From the NCBI GenBank assembly GCA_017479315.1, contig JAFVCI010000054.1, positions 1-8,707 on the forward strand: a stretch of 8,707 nucleotides of DNA. The letters run 5' to 3'. The notes below the pieces were generated by a model. The model was not told where the DNA came from, searched no databases, and saw only the letters and a program-made list of their open reading frames with translations. Position numbers and translations under genes: made by a program. Origin of the DNA: Opitutales bacterium (GTDB lineage Bacteria > Verrucomicrobiota > Verrucomicrobiia > Opitutales > UBA9783). This document shows positions 1 to 5,691 of this stretch, piece by piece; within the stretch, counting starts at the first letter, position 1, and each line of letters starts with the position of its first letter.

Positions 1-20
1 GAGCCGCCTCTCGGCGGCTC
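1..20 (-). terminator. Hairpin, probable rho-independent terminator of the exported-protein gene
   Basis: Bases 1-8 (GAGCCGCC) and 13-20 (GGCGGCTC) are perfectly complementary around a TCTC loop, giving an 8-bp GC-rich stem. It lies 39 bases beyond the stop of the minus-strand gene ending at 60. No T-run follows on the plus strand, so the minus direction is more likely. The expected U-tract for that direction would fall outside the window and cannot be seen. Confidence 0.6.
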
Positions 21-59
21 TGGATTAATTTATTGAATGTTTTTTGTTCCTGCTGTTTT

Positions 60-1184
60 TCAGTCGATTTGTTCAAGGAACGCATTTGGAGCATCTTCAT
101 ACACTACGAATGCGGGATGGTTATCTTCCTGTTCTTCCAATTCTTTCAGGATATCGGCACCTTCTTCATCACTGACGGGAGCGGGAGCCCAATAAACGGG
201 ATCGGTAAAATTTCCTTCATCGCGAATATACTCAACTGCTTTTTTCAATTTTCCAATCTCCACAACTGCATTCAAGAGAACGCCGTTCATGTATGCTTCT
301 TCGTCTTGGGAACACAGCCAATCAGCGGTGCATTTGTAGTTTTTTGGGCAGAAAGATGCTATACGACGATCGTACATAGCTAACTTCTCGGTTTCCATTA
401 TGAATTTATTGCACGCGTCAATCGTATTGATGTCTCTCGGAGAATTCTCGATAACAAGGTACCGGCAGTAAAGTTGCTGTACTCCCTCCAAATACATCTT
501 TAAAACGTTGTTAACAACCGGGTTTTCTAATCTTTTCACTCCTTCGACTGTTGTAATTTCGTACATTTTATTCACAATCGTCATGCCGTTATGAATGATA
601 CCAGCGATTGTTTCGATAAATTCATCGTTGAAAACGAATGAATGTTTGAAATAAAATCCGTATTTATCTTCATCAACAATACCTTTCTGAGCCAAAATGC
701 GACTCTTACGGTGAGCTCTAAACAACCCAAACGGATCCCCTTCTCCGATTACGGACCTTATTATGCGATTTAGAAGCAACGCAGAACGTTTGATCATTTC
801 ATTTGAAAATTGAACTCTTCGCTCGTACGGAGGACATTGTTCCTCAAAAAAATACCTGAGATCTCTCTTTAAAGTGGAAAAGGAATATGGTTTATCCATC
901 ATTTCTAACGAACAAAAATAAAAAAACCCCCTCCTTTCATTGGTTATCAGATCGCATATCAGATTCGTATCATCCTTCCGGTAGTCTTCCCATGAGTAGT
1001 CACCGTCATCCCGAATAACGTTTCGAACCTGCCGATAACACTCTTCCAACCTCCTTTCTACGACGTGTCGTATTTCATTTCGCAAGGATTGCGGAATTGT
1101 GAGCTCCGCCCTCCCCGATGACATTCCGATGCCGGCAATCGCCGCACCGACGAACAGTGATTTGGTAATATGATGCACATTCAT
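60..1184 (-). CDS. Exported protein of unknown function, 374 aa
   Basis: I do not recognise this family. The ATG at 1184 is preferred over a TTG at 1385, because the extra N-terminus would be low-complexity Lys/Phe/Ile sequence read from AT-rich DNA. From 1184 the protein begins like a Sec substrate: a short n-region with Lys8, a hydrophobic stretch at about 9-23 (SLFVGAAIAGIGMSS) and a plausible signal peptidase I site after Ala26 (GRA/E). The mature part looks mostly helical. It has nine cysteines (49, 77, 91, 117, 240, 258, 279, 285, 291); the last three lie close together, so disulfides in an oxidising compartment are possible. The C-terminus (about 338-374) is strongly acidic. No catalytic motif or further membrane segment is evident. 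There is no Shine-Dalgarno before the ATG. The gene is visibly AT-richer than murD and mraY. It is the last gene before a terminator-like hairpin and 242 bases downstream of murD, probably transcribed on its own. Periplasmic or secreted location is inferred. Confidence 0.7.
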   Translation of the reverse strand: MNVHHITKSLFVGAAIAGIGMSSGRAELTIPQSLRNEIRHVVERRLEECYRQVRNVIRDDGDYSWEDYRKDDTNLICDLITNERRGFFYFCSLEMMDKPYSFSTLKRDLRYFFEEQCPPYERRVQFSNEMIKRSALLLNRIIRSVIGEGDPFGLFRAHRKSRILAQKGIVDEDKYGFYFKHSFVFNDEFIETIAGIIHNGMTIVNKMYEITTVEGVKRLENPVVNNVLKMYLEGVQQLYCRYLVIENSPRDINTIDACNKFIMETEKLAMYDRRIASFCPKNYKCTADWLCSQDEEAYMNGVLLNAVVEIGKLKKAVEYIRDEGNFTDPVYWAPAPVSDEEGADILKELEEQEDNHPAFVVYEDAPNAFLEQID

Positions 1185-1187
1185 AAT

Positions 1188-1222
1188 ATTATAATGAGAA
1201 CCGTTTTTTTTTTTTTTGTCAA
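1188..1222 (-). promoter_or_regulatory. Candidate promoter with a 14-base poly-A tract in the spacer
   Basis: On the minus strand, a perfect TTGACA (1222-1217) is followed by a run of A that, counting the last hexamer base, spans 1217-1204 (14 A). A perfect TATAAT follows at 1193-1188. The spacer is 23 bases, clearly longer than the usual 16-18. The alternative hexamer CATTAT (1196-1191) would give 20. The -10 lies only 3 bases before the ATG at 1184, so a transcript from it would be essentially leaderless. The elements are clear; promoter function at this spacing is inference. Confidence 0.45.
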
Positions 1223-1246
1223 GTAGTTTTTTGATAAAAATGGGAA

Positions 1247-1260
1247 TTTTTTTAAAAAAA
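1247..1260. repeat. T7A7 perfect palindrome
   Basis: Seven T (1247-1253) are followed directly by seven A (1254-1260), a self-complementary 14-base block between murD and the exported-protein gene. It could be part of a curved or rigid A-tract region upstream of the promoter, or a weak bidirectional element. No function is evident. Confidence 0.5.
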
Positions 1261-1426
1261 TCGGTGTAAATATGTTGAAGAACAATGAGAAAGCGTTTCC
1301 ATTGCGTAATGAAGGGGAATGAATTTTTGGATATAAAAAACACAGGAATTAAGGGACAACCGCTCTGACCAAAGCTTTCTGCCAAACCAACGAAATTCCT
1401 ACTTTCGAACGCTTGCTTTGACTTCC

Positions 1427-2701
1427 TTAACCTCCGGAAGACGGCACGTAGTCCCGCACCAGTTTTTCAAACAGCTCGCCGCGTTCTTCGAAAGATTTGA
1501 ATTGATCCCAGCTGGTAAATCCCGGACTGAGAACCAAGGTAAAGGCTTTATTGTTCGGCAGATGCTTAAAAACTTTCGGAAGTGTTTCGGCGTGAATAAC
1601 GTTTGCTTTAAATTCCGATGCTTTTTGCATCAATTCCCGTCCCGTTTCGCCGACGAGGCAGATTGTTTGAACGGGATAACGATTGAGGGTTTGAATAAAT
1701 CCGTCCAAATCCTCGCCTTTACCGCCGCCGCCCAAAATCCACCATAAATTCGGCAAATCTTTTAGACTCTCCACAGCGGCGCGCACCGCATGTAAATTAG
1801 TGCCCTTTGAATCGTTCCAAAAGGAAGCCTCTCCGATACGACGGCAACAGTGCAACCGATGCGGCGGTTGTTGAAATTCTCCCAACGTACGGCAGACGGT
1901 TGCTTCGTCGATTTTTAAATGTTGGGCGAAGGTTCGTATCAGTGCGAAGTTTTCGCATTGTCCTTGCGAAAAGCAAAGCGGAAATTGTTGCAACCAATCG
2001 TTTAATTCCTCGGCGGGTGATGCAAACACAACCGAGGCGGCAGGGGATGGAATTTCAAAGCTTCGAAAGGCTTTCCCCAAAGAATTTCCGCAAAAACACG
2101 TTTTTTTCGTCCGCTCCAACAGGCGATATTTGGCGAAAAAGTAATCTTTCAAATTCCCGTGCCAGTTGAGGTGGTCTGGCGCGAAATTCGTCCAAAGTGT
2201 ATAGGTCGGATGCAGAAACTTTAAAAATTGCGCCTGGAACGAACTCACTTCGCAGATGTAGATACCATTCGGCGAAAGTTTTTCATCCGCGACGACATCG
2301 GACAAAACCCTTCCGTTGTTCCCGACCGATAAAACTTCTTTGTCACTGTTGCGCAACAGTTGCGTTAAAACCTCCGTGACGGACGTTTTGCCGTTGGTTC
2401 CGGTGACGGCGATGATGGGATTGTCGAAACAGCTTGTCGCAAAATCCAATTCCGCCACATACGGGATATTCGCCTTTTGAGCTTCCCGCCGCCACGGGTG
2501 GTTTGGTGAAAATCCCGGGCTGAAAACACACAGACCGTACCGTTTAAAGTGCGGAGTCTGAGAGTGTTGCTGTTCGTCGATGATTTCGTACGGCAGATGC
2601 AATTTTTCACAAAGATGCGCGGCGCCTTTTCCCGATAAACCGTTCCCGAAGATACCGACAAGGGGTTTGTTTTTAAGGAAAGGGCGGAAGGAGGTGTCCA
2701 T
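1427..2701 (-). CDS. murD: UDP-N-acetylmuramoyl-L-alanine--D-glutamate ligase MurD
   Basis: A cytoplasmic ATP-dependent ligase that adds D-Glu to UDP-MurNAc-L-Ala in peptidoglycan precursor synthesis. At 424 aa it is near the usual 430-450. Family features in order: an N-terminal Rossmann-like UDP-binding domain beginning LVGIFGNGLSGKGAA (14-28); the central P-loop VTGTNGKTSVTE (99-110, Lys105/Thr106); NFAPDHLNWHG (172-182); YFFAKYRL (187-194), where Lys191 matches the carbamylated lysine of E. coli MurD; FWNDSKGTN (294-302); GGGGKGEDLDGF (324-335); and the C-terminal LSPGFTSWDQFKSFEERG (391-408). The ATG at 2701 is chosen because the longer frame to 2854 would run back into mraY with unrelated residues. 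It starts 20 bases after the mraY stop, so the two are very likely co-transcribed. The Shine-Dalgarno is weak (GCGGAAAA, distant). ftsW or murG, usual downstream partners, do not follow. Confidence 0.95.
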   Translation of the reverse strand: MDTSFRPFLKNKPLVGIFGNGLSGKGAAHLCEKLHLPYEIIDEQQHSQTPHFKRYGLCVFSPGFSPNHPWRREAQKANIPYVAELDFATSCFDNPIIAVTGTNGKTSVTEVLTQLLRNSDKEVLSVGNNGRVLSDVVADEKLSPNGIYICEVSSFQAQFLKFLHPTYTLWTNFAPDHLNWHGNLKDYFFAKYRLLERTKKTCFCGNSLGKAFRSFEIPSPAASVVFASPAEELNDWLQQFPLCFSQGQCENFALIRTFAQHLKIDEATVCRTLGEFQQPPHRLHCCRRIGEASFWNDSKGTNLHAVRAAVESLKDLPNLWWILGGGGKGEDLDGFIQTLNRYPVQTICLVGETGRELMQKASEFKANVIHAETLPKVFKHLPNNKAFTLVLSPGFTSWDQFKSFEERGELFEKLVRDYVPSSGG

Positions 2702-2721
2702 GGAAGCTTTGTATTTTCCGC

Positions 2722-3822
2722 TTACCGCAACTTCAACGTCATCAGTCCAAAAAGCGCGCACAGGAGCGACACAATCCAAAAGCGGATCACAATTTTCGGT
2801 TCGGCGATGCCGGAGAGCTCGAAATGATGATGAATAGGGCTCATTTTGAAGCAACGTTTGTGAAACGTTTTATACGAAAAAACCTGCAAAATAACCGAAA
2901 GCGTTTCAACGACAAACACCAGCCCGACGAGAATGAGTGTGAACGCCTGGTGGATCATCAATGCGACGCAACCGATCCAGCCGCCGATTGCCAGCGATCC
3001 GGTGTCACCCATGAAAATTTCCGCCGGATAAGCGTTGAACCACAGAAAGGCAATTCCGGCACCGAGAATCGCCAAACACAGAATACTCAGTTCTTCAACG
3101 CCGTTCAAATAGGGCAGGTTCAGGTAACGCGCCAGGTGGATATGACCCGTGACGTAGGCAAAAACCGTGTAGGTGAGCAAAACCGGCAGGGTACAGCCGA
3201 TCGCCAGACCGTCCAGTCCGTCCGTTAAATTAAGCGCATTGCTCGTTCCCGCAATGACCAAAAACCAGAAGATTGCCAAAGCGACGAACGGTATGTTTGT
3301 CCAGAGCGGATTTTTTAAAAACGGAATATATAATTGCCGAATGTGCTCCTCAATGCCCGTTGTGTGAAGCAATACCCATAGAACGCAAACCGTTGCGAAG
3401 GCTTGCGCCGCCAGTTTCCGCCGACCCGATAAGCCGCGTGTATTTTTGTATTTTAATTTGAGCCCGTCGTCGATTGCGCCAACCAAACCGAGAAATAATC
3501 CCGTTAAAAGCGCGCAACAACCGTAGACATTGGGTTTCAGCCACAGCAGGCAAGAAACACAAACGCCCGAAAGGATGGCAATCCCGCCCATGGTGGGGAT
3601 TGCTTTTTTTTGTTCATGCAGAGCCGCCAAGTCTTTAATGACGGAAGCATCGCGAACGACATCTTTTATTTTCAGGCGTTGCAGGGCGGCGAAGATTTTC
3701 GGACCGACAAAAATTCCCCACAGCAGTGCGGTCACGAGTGCCATGCTTCCGCGGAACGTGACGTAGCGAAACAGTCGCAACGGACCGAAAAAGTGTTCCA
3801 GCTGATGCAAATAATACAGCAC
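2722..3822 (-). CDS. mraY: Phospho-N-acetylmuramoyl-pentapeptide-transferase MraY
   Basis: An inner-membrane enzyme that transfers phospho-MurNAc-pentapeptide from UDP to undecaprenyl phosphate, making lipid I. At 366 aa it has normal length, with about ten hydrophobic segments. Signature motifs are all present: KKAIPTMGG (72-80), VGAIDDGLKL (114-123) with Asp118/Asp119, SNALNLTDGLDGLAIG (194-209), NAYPAEIFMGDTGSLAIGG (263-281) with Asp273, and MSPIHHHFE (327-335) with the triple His. The start is read as GTG at 3822; a stop lies three codons upstream, so no longer N-terminus is possible. The N-terminus LYYLHQLEHFF matches the family. An AGGAG at 3828-3824 ends only one base before the GTG, an unusually tight spacing; CTG at 3819 or TTG at 3810 are alternative starts. 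The gene heads the mraY-murD pair and lies 156 bases downstream of tRNA-Phe, with no murF upstream. Confidence 0.96.
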   Translation of the reverse strand: MLYYLHQLEHFFGPLRLFRYVTFRGSMALVTALLWGIFVGPKIFAALQRLKIKDVVRDASVIKDLAALHEQKKAIPTMGGIAILSGVCVSCLLWLKPNVYGCCALLTGLFLGLVGAIDDGLKLKYKNTRGLSGRRKLAAQAFATVCVLWVLLHTTGIEEHIRQLYIPFLKNPLWTNIPFVALAIFWFLVIAGTSNALNLTDGLDGLAIGCTLPVLLTYTVFAYVTGHIHLARYLNLPYLNGVEELSILCLAILGAGIAFLWFNAYPAEIFMGDTGSLAIGGWIGCVALMIHQAFTLILVGLVFVVETLSVILQVFSYKTFHKRCFKMSPIHHHFELSGIAEPKIVIRFWIVSLLCALFGLMTLKLR

Positions 3823-3823
3823 G

Positions 3824-3828
3824 CTCCT
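3824..3828 (-). promoter_or_regulatory. Shine-Dalgarno AGGAG of mraY, very close to GTG
   Basis: AGGAG (3828-3824) is separated by a single base from the GTG at 3822. The short spacing leaves open whether GTG 3822, CTG 3819 (4-base spacing) or TTG 3810 (13-base spacing) is the true initiator. Confidence 0.55.
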
Positions 3829-3902
3829 ATTTTAAGCGTTTATCGTTTTTGGTGAAAGTAAAAATCCTGCCGGCGAAAAGGCGCGAAAAACATATGAAAG
3901 CG

Positions 3903-3926
3903 AAAAAACAAAACCCGTCGCCGACG
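3903..3926 (-). terminator. Weak terminator-like element downstream of tRNA-Phe
   Basis: On the minus strand a short stem CGTC-GGC-GACG (3926-3916) is followed by GGGTTTTGTTTTTT (to 3903). The stem is only 4 bp, so this is a weak candidate. If it works, it would separate tRNA-Phe from the mraY-murD transcript. Confidence 0.25.
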
Positions 3927-3978
3927 CCTCGAAATTCCTCAAACAACCGTGCGGTACGCAACGAAGCCCAAAAACAAC

Positions 3979-4054
3979 TGGTGGCTAGAGTTGGAATCGA
4001 ACCAACGACACGAGGCTTTTCAGGCCTCTGCTCTACCGACTGCGCTATCTAGCC
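3979..4054 (-). tRNA. tRNA-Phe (anticodon GAA)
   Basis: A 76-base cloverleaf can be folded by eye. The 7-bp acceptor stem GGCTAGA/TCTAGCC is perfect, with discriminator A73 and an encoded CCA. The anticodon stem GAGGC/GCCTC (perfect) carries the loop CTGAAAA, so the anticodon is GAA (plus positions 4019-4021). The T arm GTTGG-TTCGATT-CCAAC is perfect. The D stem GCGC/GAGC has one mismatch, G12-A23. A36-A37-A38 next to the anticodon is the recognition context of MiaA, encoded divergently next door. The tRNA is co-directional with mraY, 156 bases upstream of it. Confidence 0.96.
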
Positions 4055-4078
4055 ACGCGTTTCCATGGAAAAAGAGAA

Positions 4079-4084
4079 ATTATA
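4079..4084 (-). promoter_or_regulatory. Candidate -10 element of the tRNA-Phe gene
   Basis: A perfect TATAAT lies at 4084-4079 on the minus strand, 24 bases before the tRNA 5' end, which would give a leader of about 18 bases. No good -35 stands at 16-18 bases upstream; a TTGACC is present but only 3 bases away. The call rests on the -10 hexamer and its position alone. Confidence 0.4.
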
Positions 4085-4191
4085 TTCGGTCAACATTTTT
4101 CGGGTTTTCACGACGACGAAGTTTTCAATTACCGCGAAATCTCTTAGTGCTTTACGGTTGCGTGCGTTTGTCGGCGTTTCAAAATAAATGC

Positions 4192-5073
4192 ATGCCGACT
4201 TTGTTTATTCTGGCAGGAGCAACGGCATCCGGGAAAACCGAACTTGCGTTGAATTTTGCGCAGAAAAAAAACTGCGAAATCCTTTCCTGCGACGCATCGG
4301 CGTTTTACCGCGGGATGGATATCGGAACCGCCAAACCGACGTCGGAGGAGCAACGAACGGTGCGCCATTGGGGCATCGATATTGCGAAACCGAATGAACC
4401 GTTTTCGATTAAGGACTTTGTTGCTTACGCGCAAAACTGCGTTTCGGATGTTACAAAACGCGGCAAAAACGTTCTTGCGGTCGGCGGTTCGGGGTTATAT
4501 TTGAAGAGCTTTTTGTCGCCGGTGACGGATGATGTGCATCCGATCGCGACCGCACGGGAGGAACTTGCGGCATTGGAAGCAAACAGCGGCATTGAAGCCC
4601 TTCGGGAACGATTATTAGAATGCGATCCGTATGCACCAAGATATGTAGAACTTAAAAATCCGCTTAATGTGCGAAAAGCGTTGGAGCGTTGTCTGACAAC
4701 GGGATTGCCGCTTGCGGAGGTATTGAAAAACTTTCAACAACAGCCGATGCCTTACGCTTCATTGACGAAAGTTACCGTTTGCCTTTGTCGACCGTTGGAA
4801 ATTCTCAAACTGCGCATTCGCCTGCGTGTACGTAAAATGTTGCAAAACGGTCTTATCGATGAAGTGCGACGATTAAAAGAAGAAGGAAAATTATTGCCGG
4901 ATACGCCCGCTTCCGCGGCGATCGGTTATCGCGAAACATTGAAATTTCTGCAACAACCGACATCTTTGGAAGATCTTGAACAGGAAATCGTAAGCGATAC
5001 GTACGGATTGGTGAAAAAACAGCTTACGTGGTTTCGGCACCAAATGGTGTTTGACGGGTATTGGTATGGGTGA
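4192..5073 (+). CDS. miaA: tRNA dimethylallyltransferase MiaA
   Basis: A cytoplasmic enzyme that transfers an isopentenyl group from dimethylallyl diphosphate to N6 of A37 in tRNAs reading UNN codons. At 293 aa it is close to the usual ~300. Motifs in order: P-loop GATASGKT (9-16); CDASAFYRGMDIGTAKPT (33-50) with catalytic-type Asp34; HWGIDIAKPNEPFSIKDF (59-76); VGGSGLY (97-103); NPLNVRKALE (156-165); SAAIGYRETL (241-250); and KKQLTWFRHQ (275-284). The frame is open upstream to 3949 but runs across the tRNA gene, and the family N-terminus begins at MPTLFILAG, so ATG 4192 is chosen. No Shine-Dalgarno is visible before it. The gene is divergent from tRNA-Phe, itself an expected substrate. It is followed by 168 bases containing the promoter of the next gene, so it is probably not co-transcribed with the chaperone. 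Confidence 0.95.
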   Translation: MPTLFILAGATASGKTELALNFAQKKNCEILSCDASAFYRGMDIGTAKPTSEEQRTVRHWGIDIAKPNEPFSIKDFVAYAQNCVSDVTKRGKNVLAVGGSGLYLKSFLSPVTDDVHPIATAREELAALEANSGIEALRERLLECDPYAPRYVELKNPLNVRKALERCLTTGLPLAEVLKNFQQQPMPYASLTKVTVCLCRPLEILKLRIRLRVRKMLQNGLIDEVRRLKEEGKLLPDTPASAAIGYRETLKFLQQPTSLEDLEQEIVSDTYGLVKKQLTWFRHQMVFDGYWYG

Positions 5074-5189
5074 TTTTCGGGATTTTTGGATGCAAATTTC
5101 CCCGGAGACTGCTGCCTGCGAATGCTTTGTTTTGTTTTTGGCAACGTATTATCTTTAAACGGCGGAGGCATTCCAACCCTCAACCCGCA

Positions 5190-5218
5190 TTGCAAATCCC
5201 TCCAGAAACCCTTACAAT
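5190..5218 (+). promoter_or_regulatory. Sigma-70-type promoter for the chaperone-GH13 operon
   Basis: TTGCAA (5190-5195), a 17-base spacer and TACAAT (5213-5218) make the best-formed promoter in the window. The expected start of transcription, about 5225, leaves a short leader containing the GAGGA ribosome site before the ATG at 5242. Confidence 0.65.
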
Positions 5219-5231
5219 AAATATAGCTTCT

Positions 5232-5236
5232 GAGGA
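5232..5236 (+). promoter_or_regulatory. Shine-Dalgarno GAGGA of the chaperone gene
   Basis: GAGGA ends 5 bases before ATG 5242. It supports that start and shows the organism does use Shine-Dalgarno sites, unlike what the upstream sequences of miaA and the GH13 gene suggest. Confidence 0.65.
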
Positions 5237-5241
5237 ATTGC

Positions 5242-5688
5242 ATGGTGGCGGAAGAAACAGTCAATCAAATTTTGGAGGAGTTCGGAAAGTCGATCAATTT
5301 GTCGGACGTACGGCTCAATAAGGATAAAACCTGCGTTTTGTGCGTAGATGAGGATAAAAATGTACAGGTGACGTACAATGAGGCACAGGAGGCGTTGGAT
5401 TTTTTCGCGTCCGTCGGCCAAATTCCAGAAAACGAAAAGCATTGTTGCAATGATTTACTGAAGTCCAACAGCGAATGGGCATTGACGAAAGGTGCGGCAT
5501 TGGCGAAGGGGAGCGATTCGTCGGAGGTGATTTTGGAATACCGTTTGCCGTTGCTAAATTTAACAAAGGAGCTTTTTGAACGCACGTTTGAGCAATTCAT
5601 CGGATTGGTAACGGTTTGGAAGACGTATTTACGGGAATTGGGACAGGGCAACGTTCCGAAGGTTTTTGCGGTTTTTCAAAAAAATTAA
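5242..5688 (+). CDS. Type III secretion chaperone, CesT/SycE-like class I
   Basis: A small acidic protein of 148 aa (about 22 Asp/Glu against 16 Lys/Arg). Its pattern resembles CesT/SycE-family chaperones, which form dimers in the cytoplasm, bind N-terminal regions of type III effectors and keep them ready for secretion. Visible family traits are an N-terminal helix (VNQILEEFGKSINL, 7-20), alternating beta strands with acidic turns (CVLCVDEDKNVQVTY), a central CNDLLKSNSEW segment matching the usual 'LL.aN' element, a strand VILEYRLPLLNL with the conserved 'PL..l', and a long C-terminal helix with Phe/Val/Trp spacing (LFERTFEQFIGLVTVWKTYL). The length equals that of chlamydial Slc1, as I recall. 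It has its own promoter and Shine-Dalgarno and is followed 3 bases later by the GH13 gene, so that enzyme is its obvious candidate client. No other secretion-system part is in view. The assignment is by sequence style, without a search. Confidence 0.72.
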   Translation: MVAEETVNQILEEFGKSINLSDVRLNKDKTCVLCVDEDKNVQVTYNEAQEALDFFASVGQIPENEKHCCNDLLKSNSEWALTKGAALAKGSDSSEVILEYRLPLLNLTKELFERTFEQFIGLVTVWKTYLRELGQGNVPKVFAVFQKN

Positions 5689-5691
5689 AAC

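Larger units (their letters stand above)
1185..1426 (-). other. AT-rich intergenic region between murD and the exported-protein gene
   Basis: This gap has no convincing gene. An open frame continues through part of it from a TTG at 1385, but it encodes low-complexity residues. It contains a T7A7 palindrome, a 14-base homopolymer and promoter-like hexamers, annotated separately. I see no strong terminator hairpin after murD. Confidence 0.6.

Noticed and set aside
33..383. Open frame of 116 codons on the plus strand
   Set aside because: It lies opposite the exported-protein gene, is Phe/Cys-rich as antisense frames often are, and has no ribosome site or family resemblance.
1185..1385. N-terminal extension of the exported protein to TTG 1385
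   Set aside because: The extra residues are low-complexity and encoded by AT-rich homopolymers. The signal peptide begins properly at ATG 1184.
2702..2854. N-terminal extension of MurD
   Set aside because: It overlaps mraY entirely in another frame, and its residues do not resemble MurD.
3949..4191. N-terminal extension of MiaA
   Set aside because: It is read through the antisense of tRNA-Phe; the family N-terminus starts at 4192.
4926..5321. Overlapping small frames around the miaA-chaperone gap
   Set aside because: They have no ribosome sites, overlap established genes on both sides and cross the promoter region.
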